DNA of 64,000 nucleotides from Fischerella sp. CENA71 (GTDB taxonomy: Bacteria; Cyanobacteriota; Cyanobacteriia; Cyanobacteriales; Nostocaceae): positions 1 through 64,000 of the forward strand of contig JANBVI010000057.1 in assembly GCA_024239075.1 (NCBI GenBank), read 5' to 3'. Position numbers and translations under genes: made by a program. This document shows, piece by piece, positions 1 to 8,474 of this stretch. Within the stretch, counting starts at the first letter, position 1; each line of letters opens with the position of its first letter. The notes beneath the pieces are model-generated. The model was not told the DNA's origin, did no database searches, and worked only from the letters and a program-made list of their open reading frames with translations.

Positions 1-181
1 TCCCGATAGTTTCTCGACTTAATCCTCTAATAAAACGCACACCTACACCTTTACTTTTTATCTTATTTCCCAGTGGATACTATATCATTAAATGTATAAA
101 TATTTTTGCTTTACTACTTAAAAACAATATTCTCGGTGGATGATCGAAGATTTTATGCATAATAGCTAATAATAAAATCCC

Positions 182-877
182 TTATTCTCTTAAATCTTTA
201 AACCCATTGGAAAGCTGACTATATATGAATACTGCTAATTGCGCTCCCAAAATAGGTGCTAACCAATAAACCCAATGATGTTGCCAAATTCCTCCTACTA
301 ATGCTGGACCTAATGAACGTGCTGGATTCATACTTGCACCAGTAATTGGCCCCATAAACATCGCTTCCAATCCTACAGTTAAACCAATTGCTAACCCAGC
401 AAAACCAATCGGTGCGCGGCGGTCTAATCCTGAACCAAAAATTACAAACATCAAAATGAAAGTGAGAAGTGTTTCTAAGACAAAAGATTGCAACCAATTG
501 TTATTTAGTGGTAAAGTCGCCCCTAAATTTCCCACTTTCCCTAAGCTAATAAGTAATGTAGCTGAAGCTGCGATCGCTCCTATTGATTGTGCCAAAATAT
601 ACGATAATACTTGCCGTCTAGGGAAAAAACCACTCGTCCAAAATGCTAGTGTTACCGCCGGGTTAAAGTGTGCGCCGCTAAGATGACCAATGGAGTAAAT
701 TAAAGCAGCTACCACTGCACCAAAGACAAAACTAATTCCGACATGAGTAACTGCACCTTGACTAAGTTCATTCACCATCACTGCACCAGTACCCGCAAAC
801 ACTAAAGTAAAAGTGCCAATTGCTTCTGCTAATACCTCTTGTCTGAATAGAAATATTTCTTTGACGAATGACTTCAT
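182..877 (-). CDS. Aquaporin / MIP-family channel, possibly an arsenite channel (AqpS-like)
   Basis: A 231-residue major intrinsic protein, the normal length for bacterial aquaporins. Both pore half-helix motifs are intact: HFNPAVT (Asn72-Ala74) and SMNPARS (Asn184-Arg187, the Arg being the selectivity-filter arginine). About six hydrophobic segments are visible, so it should form a plasma-membrane channel for water or small neutral solutes. It lies downstream of an ArsR-type repressor gene on the same strand (gap about 240 bp). In some bacteria (Sinorhizobium AqpS) an aquaporin replaces the ArsB arsenite pump in the ars operon, so arsenite efflux down its gradient is a reasonable inference but not proven. 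The ATG used has no clear ribosome site of its own and is overlapped by a short upstream ORF that has one. Confidence 0.9.
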   Translation of the reverse strand: MKSFVKEIFLFRQEVLAEAIGTFTLVFAGTGAVMVNELSQGAVTHVGISFVFGAVVAALIYSIGHLSGAHFNPAVTLAFWTSGFFPRRQVLSYILAQSIGAIAASATLLISLGKVGNLGATLPLNNNWLQSFVLETLLTFILMFVIFGSGLDRRAPIGFAGLAIGLTVGLEAMFMGPITGASMNPARSLGPALVGGIWQHHWVYWLAPILGAQLAVFIYSQLSNGFKDLRE

Positions 878-950
878 TTTTTGTTGTGCAACCAGTAGCT
901 AATACCAAGATCCCAAGCGCGATTGCTAATTTTTCTCCTGTCGCGCTCAT
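768..950 (-). other. Short ORF overlapping the aquaporin start, with strong RBS and lipobox-like end
   Basis: A 60-codon frame begins at 950 with GAGG seven bases before its ATG, a better ribosome site than the aquaporin ATG at 877 has. Its first 24 residues look like a lipoprotein signal peptide (hydrophobic core ending LVLATGC), after which it runs out of frame through the aquaporin 5' end. It could be a translated leader coupled to aquaporin, or the true N-terminus separated by a frameshift at the A6 run just before 877. It could also be chance. Only the first 25 or so codons look protein-like. Confidence 0.3.
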
Positions 951-1114
951 TGTTTTTCCTCGTAGCTTATGTGATAGTTACACTTTCTATCATTTCAAAA
1001 AAAGTTGATTTATTAGTGATAACTAGAATACATTTCACAAAAATCAATCAAAAAAAATTGATGTGTTTTGCTAAATTAGTTTGTTTGAAGCGATCGCTTG
1101 CTTGTTTAACTGGA

Positions 1115-1441
1115 CTAGGATTGGTCTTCGCAACAACGTGTTGGTAATATTTGGTACAAATGGCGGTAATCTGCTAAATACTCTTCTAAAACAGCAAATT
1201 GAGGTAAATTGAGGCTGTAATAAATCCAACGTCCTTCCTGGCGAGAGAGGACTAAATCTGCTTCCTTAAGAGTCTTGAGGTGAAACGATAGCTTTGATTG
1301 ACTGACCCCCAAAGCATCACACAAATCACATACGCATAGTTCGCGTTCTCGCAGCAATTCTAACACTTTAATCCGTAAAGGTTCGGATAAAGCGTGAAAG
1401 CCAGAAATAATTGTATTGGGGATAACAGAGGGGGTTTGCAT
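1115..1441 (-). CDS. arsR: ArsR-family As(III)-responsive repressor
   Basis: A 108-residue winged-helix repressor of the ArsR/SmtB family. Residues 34-41 read ELCVCDLC, with Cys36, Cys38 and Cys41 matching the three-cysteine As(III)/Sb(III) site of plasmid R773 ArsR, which sits at the start of the DNA-recognition helix. The recognition region SQSKLSFHLKTLKEADLV and wing RQEGRWIYYSLN follow. A Cys-Cys pair near the C-terminus (TRCCED) may add ligands. Expected role: bind its own operator and release on arsenite. It starts about 30 bp after the aminotransferase gene and lies upstream of the aquaporin gene, so it probably controls that channel. No operator was identified with certainty. Confidence 0.92.
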   Translation of the reverse strand: MQTPSVIPNTIISGFHALSEPLRIKVLELLRERELCVCDLCDALGVSQSKLSFHLKTLKEADLVLSRQEGRWIYYSLNLPQFAVLEEYLADYRHLYQILPTRCCEDQS

Positions 1442-1473
1442 TAATCACAAGCGGACTATAGGGTACACCTTCT

Positions 1474-2685
1474 CTATTTTGAACTAGAGACAGCAGCCTC
1501 GGCTTGATAACGGATGTTAGCTTGTTGAAATCTGTGCAAAACTTCACCTAAGCGATCGCAATCCGCAATTAAACTAATTCGCACATATCCCTCACCGCCA
1601 CTGCCAAAGGCATTACCAGGAGTGACAACTACACCAGTTTGTTGCAGCACCCACAAGGCAAAGTCTGTGGAACTCATCCCCACAGAACAAGGAACCCACA
1701 AATACATCGTAGCCTTGGTTTTGGGGATATTCCAACCTAATTGTGTCAAGCCGTTAATGAGAAAATCACGACGGGTACGGTAGCGAGTTTGGACTTCTTG
1801 CAGATAAGAATCTGGTAGTTGTAAAGCGGTTTCGGCAGCTGCTTGCAAAGCTGCAAAAATACCGTAATCCAGGTTAGTTTTCAGTGTCCGCAAACCTTGA
1901 ATGACATGGCGATTGCCAACCACAAATCCAACCCGCCAACCTGCCATATTATAAGTCTTAGACATAGTGTGAAACTCCACACCAATATCTTTCGCACCGG
2001 GAATTTCTAACAAGCTAGTTGGTTGATAGCCATCAAAAGCTAACTCGGCATAACACAAATCGTGTACCAAGAGAATTTCGTATTTTCTGGCAAAGGCAAC
2101 GATTTCTTCAAAAAATTCGCGGGGTGCGGTGGCGGCGGTGGGGTTGCTGGGGTAGTTAAAATATAGTATCTTTGCCTTTTGAGCAACAGCATCGGGAATT
2201 GCTGTCAAATCAATTAACCAATCATTTTCTGGTTTGAGAACCAAACTATGAACATTTCCCCCAGCAATTATCGGCCCACGAAAATGAACTGGATAGGAAG
2301 GTGAAGGTACTAAAACCACATCACCAGGATTAATATATGCTAGTGCCAAGTGTGCTAATCCTTCCTTGGAACCGAGTAGTGGTAAAGCTTCACTGTCTGG
2401 ATCTAAAACCACTCCATAACGACGTTCATACCAACTAGTTATGGCACGGCGGAAATTTGCAGTTCCTTCAAAGGGAGGATAGCCGTGATTACTAGGATTG
2501 TGCAAAGCTTTCACAGCAGCTTCTATAACTGGCTGCGGTGTTGCACCATCTGGGTTGCCCATACCTAAATCGATTAAATCCAGTCCTTGTTCCCGTGCCT
2601 TATTTTTAAGTTCATCCAAACGGGCAAATGGATATGCTGGTAATTTTTGTATACGTTCGGATGGAGTGATCCAATGCAAGTTCAT
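1474..2685 (-). CDS. Class I/II PLP aminotransferase (LL-diaminopimelate / aspartate aminotransferase type)
   Basis: A 403-residue fold-type I aminotransferase. Seen: the N-terminal LIDLGMGNPDG segment, YPPFEGTANFRRAI, the NYPSNPT substrate/PLP loop, HDLCYAELAFDGY (PLP-pyridine Asp), and HTMSKTYNMAGWRVGF with the Schiff-base lysine at about residue 243. Cyanobacterial proteins of this type are usually annotated as LL-diaminopimelate aminotransferase (lysine and peptidoglycan precursor synthesis) or aspartate aminotransferase; sequence alone does not separate these. It stands between the dehydrogenase gene and arsR, all on the minus strand. No truncation or frameshift is seen. Confidence 0.85.
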   Translation of the reverse strand: MNLHWITPSERIQKLPAYPFARLDELKNKAREQGLDLIDLGMGNPDGATPQPVIEAAVKALHNPSNHGYPPFEGTANFRRAITSWYERRYGVVLDPDSEALPLLGSKEGLAHLALAYINPGDVVLVPSPSYPVHFRGPIIAGGNVHSLVLKPENDWLIDLTAIPDAVAQKAKILYFNYPSNPTAATAPREFFEEIVAFARKYEILLVHDLCYAELAFDGYQPTSLLEIPGAKDIGVEFHTMSKTYNMAGWRVGFVVGNRHVIQGLRTLKTNLDYGIFAALQAAAETALQLPDSYLQEVQTRYRTRRDFLINGLTQLGWNIPKTKATMYLWVPCSVGMSSTDFALWVLQQTGVVVTPGNAFGSGGEGYVRISLIADCDRLGEVLHRFQQANIRYQAEAAVSSSK

Positions 2686-2754
2686 TGATATAGTAGTTCC
2701 CGATGCAGTTAATTTATTGGTTAGTCAATAGTCAATGGGTAATGGGCATTGGGC

Positions 2755-2868
2755 ATGAATCAGTTAACAGTTAACAGTGACCAGTTTAATTTGATAACTG
2801 ATAACTGATAACTGAATTAGTAGTCCCCCCAATCCCCGATCCCCGATCCCCGATCCCCAATTCCCCAA
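2755..2868. repeat. Intergenic tandem heptamer-like repeats (AGTTAAC/ATAACTG and GATCCCC families)
   Basis: Consecutive short units AACAGTTAACAGT and GATAACTGATAACTGA, followed by four or five tandem GATCCCC-type units ending just before the dehydrogenase stop codon. The same two families recur between many genes in this window, for example at 13300-13335, 13800-13890 and 26820-26870. They fit the short tandemly repeated repetitive (STRR) sequences known from heterocystous cyanobacteria. Confidence 0.8.
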
Positions 2869-2869
2869 T

Positions 2870-4057
2870 TCAGTGTTCAACTTGTTGATGAATTTCTTTT
2901 GTTGAGACACGATGAATAGAGTCTTTGTTCTCTACTGGTGCAGCAGTAGAAACCATCGCCGCCATTAATTGTTCTAATGTGACTTTAAATGGCAATCGAT
3001 GAATGTCAGAATTAGGAGCGAGGGCAATTTCCGCAGCTTTTTGCAATTCGCCCAAGGTCACACAGTCCAATCCTAAATCACTAAAGGTTTGCGGCAGTCC
3101 AATTTCGCCATAAAACTTCAATAATTGTTGCCGTGCTGTGGCTGCTAGCTGATTGCCTTGGATCATTTCTTCTAAACGCAGTTGCACCAAGATTCCATAG
3201 GCGACTTTTTCACCATGAATACTGTCACTTTTGCAAATGTGCGTTAAACCGTTATGTACAGCATGAGCTGCGACAGTGCGACATTGAGCGCCACCAATAC
3301 CACCAATTACCCCAGCTAATAAAACAGTGGCATCTACGACTTGCTGCCAAACTTCGCTTCCTGGTTGTTGGAGGGCAGTAGGGGACTTTTGGAAGAGAAT
3401 ATCCCGCAAAACTCGCGCTTGTTGCACCGCAGCAATAATTAAAGTTTGATCTGAGTGTCCACTACTGACTGAAGCCTCATACCACTTGGCGATCGCATCT
3501 CCAATTCCCGCTACTAGAGTGCGTGGTGGTGCAGTTTGAATTAAATCATAATCAAGAATCAATAAATCAGGACAATGATCCAAGGCGACGTCATACAAAA
3601 AAGCCCCCTGATCAGAATACACGTTAGAGAGGGCAGTCCAAGCAGCGCAGGTAGCTGCTGAAGTCGGAATTGTCACTACTGGCAATTGCAACTGATGGGC
3701 GAGCAATTTTGCTGTATCCAGCGCTTTTCCGCCACCTATACCAATCACGACATCAGCTTGATGTTCCTTGGCAGCTTTTCTTAAAGCTTTAAGACTCGCT
3801 TCGCTACAATCCGGAGTATAGTAAGCAAAAGCAAATTGTAACTGCTGCTGTTCTAACAATGGTTGCAGATGAGATTGAACGGCTTTTTGGGTGTGATTTC
3901 CTGCCACAATCAACGGACGAGTACCCAGACGAGTAATTTCATCAGATACCTGTGTCAAGATTTGAGAGCCACGGATCACTTTTGTCGGCGCTACCGTCAA
4001 TGGCATTAATGAATTAGGAGTTTGAGTAGACAATTTTTCTGAAAAATGAATAGGCAT
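2870..4057 (-). CDS. Iron-containing alcohol dehydrogenase family oxidoreductase (glycerol-dehydrogenase-like)
   Basis: A 395-residue member of the Fe-ADH/glycerol dehydrogenase superfamily. Visible motifs: VIGIGGGKALDTAK (nucleotide-binding GGG loop, about residues 105-118), TIPTSAATCAAWTALSNVY, GIGDAIAKWYEA (first metal-site region) and the later His-containing segments AAHAVHNGLTH and SIHGEKVAYG, which supply the metal-ligand histidines of the family. Members reduce or oxidise small polyols or aldehydes with NAD(P)H in the cytoplasm; the substrate cannot be told here. Cyanobacterial relatives are often labelled glycerol dehydrogenase. The C-terminus ends next to the repeat block at 2755-2868. 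Confidence 0.8.
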   Translation of the reverse strand: MPIHFSEKLSTQTPNSLMPLTVAPTKVIRGSQILTQVSDEITRLGTRPLIVAGNHTQKAVQSHLQPLLEQQQLQFAFAYYTPDCSEASLKALRKAAKEHQADVVIGIGGGKALDTAKLLAHQLQLPVVTIPTSAATCAAWTALSNVYSDQGAFLYDVALDHCPDLLILDYDLIQTAPPRTLVAGIGDAIAKWYEASVSSGHSDQTLIIAAVQQARVLRDILFQKSPTALQQPGSEVWQQVVDATVLLAGVIGGIGGAQCRTVAAHAVHNGLTHICKSDSIHGEKVAYGILVQLRLEEMIQGNQLAATARQQLLKFYGEIGLPQTFSDLGLDCVTLGELQKAAEIALAPNSDIHRLPFKVTLEQLMAAMVSTAAPVENKDSIHRVSTKEIHQQVEH

Positions 4058-4701
4058 AATAACTTATGAATTAACAGTAACATTTCCAGATATTTTGGAA
4101 AACTTCTCAATATAACCGACTATTCATAATCCAATGCTTTCCATGACTGTGAGGGCAGGTTTTACAACCTGTCCTTAATTCACATGTTTTTGTAGCAGTT
4201 TCATAGATAGATTAATATTTTAACTAAAAATTAATTAATTATGTATTAGAAAACACAAAAAAAATACACTTTTTTTATGAATCAGGGGCTAGCAGCCAGA
4301 AAGTAAAATTCTTGTCAAATATAATACTCAATCATCAGCCGAGAATTCCTTGATGCTACAAGCCCTCAACAATCCAAAATCTAAAATTGGATGACCAAGA
4401 AGACGCGGAGACACGGAGAGTGGGAGACGCGGAGCGCGACCTTTCTCAAGATCGAAGCACTTGGTTGCAAGCCCCCAACTTTAGTCGTGGAGACGAAAAA
4501 TCGGTTCCTTATTTGAATCCACGTCCCTCCTTAGCCGAGGAAACCTCCGGCTCCGGGACTCCCTAGCTTTAGCTATGGGGTCTCCCCGCGTCTTCGTGTC
4601 TCCGTGTCCTCTTCAAGTATTTAAAGTACCCCACCTGAGTGATGCTATTAAGTGCTTAAAAAATTACACTGTAATAAAGACCGCTCCCAAGGAGTAGGAA
4701 T
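4058..4701. repeat. Intergenic region with dispersed hairpins and inverted GACGCGGAGACACGG repeats
   Basis: No protein-like ORF is seen. The region holds a small palindrome at about 4152-4174 (AGGGCAGGTT...AACCTGTCCT), an AAAATCTAAAATTGG unit near 4380, and two low-complexity arms in opposite orientation: AAGACGCGGAGACACGG near 4397 and the reverse-complement type CGTCTTCGTGTCTCC near 4588. Between the arms is an imperfect copy (4533-4552) of a palindromic unit that recurs at 44852-44872. Promoter elements of the following gene should lie in the last 80 bases, and GGAG lies just before its start. Confidence 0.55.
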
Positions 4702-5190
4702 ATGGAATTAACAAGTAATAGCAGCGACAGGATAGCAAGAACAACACAGTCCGAATTAAACAAACCAGAGTTGCAATTAGGCTCTTATGGTGAAGCGGTT
4801 GTAGAACTACAAAATCTATTAACTAATTTGAGTCTTTATACTGATAAAATTGATGGCATTTTTGCAAAAATGACACTTTCTAGTGTCAAAAAATTTCAGC
4901 GCCAAGTTTTTCTGCAAGAAGATGGCATTGTTACAGAAAAAACTTGGCAAGCATTGTATAAAGGTGGTCCCGTAAATTTGCCAGAATTGAAACAAGGCAG
5001 TCGGGGAGAATTAGTGATGAAGGTACAACGTGTTCTTAAATCTACACAAGACTATGTAGGATACGTTGATGGTGAGTTTGGGCCAGTTACAGAGTCAGCC
5101 CTGCAAAGCTGGCAAATGCGTAATAATCTCCCTGATACCGGCATTATTGATGAAGTTACTTGGCGTACTTTAAGCCAAATTCCGCAATAG
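4702..5190 (+). CDS. Protein with two peptidoglycan-binding (PG_binding_1) domains
   Basis: A 162-residue protein with two tandem PG_binding_1 repeats. Repeat 1 (about residues 22-88) reads LQLGSYGEAVVELQNLL then IDGIFAKMTLSSVKKFQ and GIVTEKTWQAL. Repeat 2 (about 93-160) reads LKQGSRGELVMKVQRVL then VDGEFGPVTESALQSWQ and GIIDEVTWRTL. No signal peptide and no catalytic domain are visible, so it looks like a stand-alone binding module; how it would reach the wall is unclear. AAGGAGTAGGAAT before the ATG gives a good ribosome site. Flanked by divergent and convergent repeats, it appears monocistronic. Confidence 0.85.
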   Translation: MELTSNSSDRIARTTQSELNKPELQLGSYGEAVVELQNLLTNLSLYTDKIDGIFAKMTLSSVKKFQRQVFLQEDGIVTEKTWQALYKGGPVNLPELKQGSRGELVMKVQRVLKSTQDYVGYVDGEFGPVTESALQSWQMRNNLPDTGIIDEVTWRTLSQIPQ

Positions 5191-5263
5191 ATGTAGTTAG
5201 TGGTCATTTGTCATTTGTCATTTGTCAATGTTTGGTTTTTCTCCCGTGTCCCTTGTGTCTACC

Positions 5264-5794
5264 TCATGATGAGGTATTGTCGGATTGTGGTAGTTGAGCA
5301 AATTTATCTTGGTAAATGTCAATTGCCATTTGCGAATCTTCACGACTAGCAAGCGATCGCTTCACTTGACCCAAATAAAGCGGTGTGGAAACCCCTGGTT
5401 CGGGATGGATAATCGTACGGGCGCGAATAGTCAACTGATTGTCACCAGGTTTACCCAAGCGACCATAGGAATATAAATCATTAGCTGCTTGGCGCAAAGT
5501 TGCTTCTAATTGAGTGGGAGTGATTTGAGGAGAAATAGCAATTACGGTTTGTGTTGAACCATTGTCGTAAACCAAATGATACCGCACTGCTCCCGGAATA
5601 ACTGTATGTGTCAAAGGGGCTAGGGAGAGGGTAAATAAACCAGCCGTCAACACCAACATAAAACCTGTCGAACCCACTAGCCTAAAGCGCAGACCCCATT
5701 TAAAAATAAAACCCAAGGCTGTCAACACAGCAAATACCAAGGTCGCAATACCTGACCATTGAGCGTATTGGATAAAATCAGCTTGTGAGAACAT
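5264..5794 (-). CDS. ycf51: Ycf51 family membrane protein (DUF2518)
   Basis: The protein beginning MFSQADFIQYAQWSG resembles Ycf51, a cyanobacterial and red-plastid family of unknown function. Two membrane segments lie near the N-terminus (IATLVFAVLTALGFIFKWG and GFMLVLTAGLFTLSLAPL). A soluble region of about 110 residues follows, with HLVYDNGSTQTVIAIS and LRQAANDLYSYGRLG. The open frame extends 11 codons further upstream, but the family start and hydropathy favour the ATG at 5794. The gene converges on the peptidoglycan-binding gene and is divergent from the C-S lyase gene. Confidence 0.75.
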   Translation of the reverse strand: MFSQADFIQYAQWSGIATLVFAVLTALGFIFKWGLRFRLVGSTGFMLVLTAGLFTLSLAPLTHTVIPGAVRYHLVYDNGSTQTVIAISPQITPTQLEATLRQAANDLYSYGRLGKPGDNQLTIRARTIIHPEPGVSTPLYLGQVKRSLASREDSQMAIDIYQDKFAQLPQSDNTSS

Positions 5795-5955
5795 AATAAT
5801 AACTGAACAGACTAAAATGTATGACACCCAGAGATTCTACACAATTTCTGGGTGTTACGTTTGCGGGAGATTAGGGATCGCAAGGGAGAGTGGGAAGTGT
5901 GGGGAGGTGGGGACGCGGAGAATAACCAATGACAAATGACCATTGACTATTGATT

Positions 5956-7131
5956 ATGAACAAATTGCATCTTTATCGACAGCAGTTTCCAGCTTTAGAG
6001 AATAAAACTTATTTCAACTATGGTGGTCAAGGTCCAATGCCGCAAGTGGTGATGGATGCGATTACTGAAGCCCAAGCTTACATACAGGAAATCGGGCCTT
6101 TTGGTACTGAAGTGGCTAGGTGGATTGATAAGGAAACGAAAGCGATTAAAGTCGCGATCGCCTCTGAGTTAAATGTACTTCCCGAAACGATTACAATTAC
6201 TGAGGATGTAACTGTTGGTTGCAATATTGCTCTGTGGGGTATCGACTGGAAATCAGGAGATCACCTGTTATTAACAGACTGCGAACACCCCGGTATTGTG
6301 GCTATAGCCGAAGAAATTGGGCGCAGATTTACGGTTGAAGTCACTACCTGTCCGGTGATAGAAACTTTAAACGAGGGTGATCCAGTAGCAGTCATTGAAC
6401 AACACTTACGCCCAAATACCCGTTTAGTTGTTTTGAGTCATATCCTCTGGAATACAGGTCAAATTTTGCCTCTTGACAAAATAGCACGATTATGCATTAA
6501 TAACCAAACAAGACTTTTAGTAGATGCTGCCCAGTCTGTTGGTTCAATGCCATTGAACTTGACTAAATTAAAGGTAGATTTTTATGCTTTTACTGGTCAC
6601 AAGTGGTTATGTGGACCTGGTGGTGTGGGTGGTTTGTACGTGCGACCAGAAATCAGAGATAGCTTAAAACCCACATTCATAGGCTGGCGTAGCATTATCA
6701 CCAACACTCAAGGTAAGTTTGTAGATTGGCATCCAGACGGAAAACGTTATGAAGTAGCTACTTCCAATTATCCTCTTTACGCAGGCTTTAGAGAAGCGAT
6801 CGCCATCCATCAACAATGGGGAACAGCAGAGGAACGCTATCAGCAAATTTGTGATCACAGCGAATATTTATGGCGACGTTTAGCAGCCTTACCTGACGTG
6901 ATTCCCTTGCGGACTTCACCTCCTGAAAGTGGTTTAGTATCATTTCAACTTAGCCAAAATACTCCTCAAGCCCATCGACAACTAGTAGAGTTTTTACAAT
7001 CCAGAAAAATCTTCACTCGCACAATTGCTGATCCGAGTTGTGTACGTGCTTGCGTCCACTACTTTACACTTGAGTTGGAAATTGACCAACTAATTGAGGG
7101 AATTCAGGAATGGTTGGTTATTGGTCAATAG
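5956..7131 (+). CDS. L-cysteine/cystine C-S lyase (C-DES type), PLP class V fold
   Basis: A PLP enzyme of about 391 residues that closely resembles Synechocystis C-DES as remembered. Shared segments are YFNYGGQGPMPQ, LLTDCEHPGIVAIA, RLVVLSHILWNTGQ, AFTGHKWLCGPGGVGGLY (Schiff-base Lys at about 216), GWRSI and TIADPSCVRACVHY. C-DES splits L-cystine or cysteine to a persulfide or sulfide, pyruvate and ammonia and can supply sulfur for Fe-S assembly. It differs from NifS/SufS in lacking their mobile catalytic-cysteine loop. The frame opens at a TTG at 5950; the ATG at 5956 matches the family start. Its end overlaps the repeat-coded upstream extension of the next ORF. Confidence 0.88.
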   Translation: MNKLHLYRQQFPALENKTYFNYGGQGPMPQVVMDAITEAQAYIQEIGPFGTEVARWIDKETKAIKVAIASELNVLPETITITEDVTVGCNIALWGIDWKSGDHLLLTDCEHPGIVAIAEEIGRRFTVEVTTCPVIETLNEGDPVAVIEQHLRPNTRLVVLSHILWNTGQILPLDKIARLCINNQTRLLVDAAQSVGSMPLNLTKLKVDFYAFTGHKWLCGPGGVGGLYVRPEIRDSLKPTFIGWRSIITNTQGKFVDWHPDGKRYEVATSNYPLYAGFREAIAIHQQWGTAEERYQQICDHSEYLWRRLAALPDVIPLRTSPPESGLVSFQLSQNTPQAHRQLVEFLQSRKIFTRTIADPSCVRACVHYFTLELEIDQLIEGIQEWLVIGQ

Positions 7132-7211
7132 TCATTGGTCATTTGTTATTTGTTATTTGTCCCCCTTGTCTTGCTTCTCCCCGATCCCCGATCCCTGATT
7201 CCCAATCCCCT
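7120..7211. repeat. STRR-like repeats at the C-S lyase end and glycosyltransferase leader
   Basis: Runs of GTCATTGGTCATTTGTTATTTGTTATTTGTC followed by CCCCGATCCCCGATCCCTGATTCCCAATCCCC. The first part forms the final codons of the lyase (VIGQ, stop). The open frame through the rest is a repeat artefact, so the downstream start is placed at 7212. Confidence 0.8.
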
Positions 7212-8297
7212 ATGAAACGGCCAATCTTATACATAGCTATTACCAATCACGGTTTTGGTCATGCTACTCGCACCGCAGCAGTTGCAGCGGCTATCCAAAA
7301 ATTATGTCCAGAAGTATTACTAATTATTGTGTCCACTGCTCCACGCTGGTTGCTAGAGTCTTACATTAAAGGTGATTTTATTCATCGCCCCCGTGGATTT
7401 GATGTGGGTGTGGTGCAAAAAGATAGCTTGACTATGGATAAAGCAACGACATTAGAAAAGTTGCTAGAAATTAAAAAGAATCAAAATTTTATTATTGCTT
7501 CAGAAGTCAACTTTATTCGTCAAAATCGTGTGCAGTTGATTCTGGCAGATATTCCCTTTTTGGCAACAAAATTTGCGAAGACTGCTGGTATTCCCTGCTG
7601 GATGATGAGTAATTTTGGTTTTGATTTTATTTACCGGAGTTGGGGTGATACTTTTAAAGAGGTTGCTGACTGGATTAGTGATTGTTATAGCCAATGCGAT
7701 CGCTTGTTTCGTCTGCCTTTTTATGAACCAATGACAGCATTCAGTAATACTACGATTACTGATGTTGGCTTAACAGGTGGTTCTCCCTGTGATTCTGCTG
7801 AACAAATTCGAGCAACTTGGGGAATTACTGCACCGACACAAAAGACTATCTTATTGACTTTTGGTGGTTTGGGGTTGCAACAAATTCCTTACGAGAGTTT
7901 AAACAAATTTCCAGACTGGCAATTTATTACCTTTGATCAATCAGCCCCAGACTTGCCTAATATCATCAAAATTCGTGATCATAAATATCGCCCTGTAGAT
8001 TTTATGCCTATTTGTGGGCGAGTTGTTTCTAAACCCGGTTTCAGTACTTTTGCGGAAGCTACTCGCTTAGGTGTACCGATTGTATCTGTTACCCGTGATG
8101 ATTTTGCAGAAGCAGCTTTTCTATTAGAAGGAATTTCTAAGTACAATCGACATCAAATCCTCACCCCAGCAGAATTGTTTGATGGGAATTGGGATTTCTT
8201 GCTGCAACCGCTCCAACAACCACTCTCCTCAGAACCTATTGCTAAGAATGGGAATGAAACTATAGCCCGTGAAGTGTTAAGTTTTATTGGTTGTTGA
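7212..8297 (+). CDS. GT-B-type glycosyltransferase-like protein
   Basis: About 361 residues starting MKRPILYIAITNHGFGHATR, a Gly-rich N-terminal loop typical of GT-B transferases of the MurG/UGT type. The C-terminal half has TILLTFGGLGLQ and the donor-site segment VSKPGFSTFAEATRLGVPIVSVTRDDFAEAAFL, which resembles the PGxx(T/S)xxE region of GT28-like enzymes. A similar domain forms the N-terminal part of plant arabinokinases. Donor and acceptor are unknown. The upstream frame to 7110 is translated GATCCCC repeat and was rejected as coding. Neighbours are the C-S lyase upstream and YjbQ downstream, all on the plus strand, with no obvious functional link. Confidence 0.75.
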   Translation: MKRPILYIAITNHGFGHATRTAAVAAAIQKLCPEVLLIIVSTAPRWLLESYIKGDFIHRPRGFDVGVVQKDSLTMDKATTLEKLLEIKKNQNFIIASEVNFIRQNRVQLILADIPFLATKFAKTAGIPCWMMSNFGFDFIYRSWGDTFKEVADWISDCYSQCDRLFRLPFYEPMTAFSNTTITDVGLTGGSPCDSAEQIRATWGITAPTQKTILLTFGGLGLQQIPYESLNKFPDWQFITFDQSAPDLPNIIKIRDHKYRPVDFMPICGRVVSKPGFSTFAEATRLGVPIVSVTRDDFAEAAFLLEGISKYNRHQILTPAELFDGNWDFLLQPLQQPLSSEPIAKNGNETIAREVLSFIGC

Positions 8298-8474
8298 TTG
8301 TTGGTTATTGGTTATTGGTCAAGAGTCAATGCCCAATGCCCAAATTTCAATTCACTATAGTATTAACAATATTTAAAATCCTCTGCCCTGGAAGAGCGGA
8401 GGAGTTTAATCTTGTAGATGTCCCTGATAAACCTGTAAATACCGAAGTATCTAAAATCCAAAATCTAAAATCGA

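Noticed and set aside
7110-7211. 34-residue N-terminal extension of the glycosyltransferase
   Set aside because: It translates STRR repeats and part of the overlapping C-S lyase gene; the family start is at 7212.
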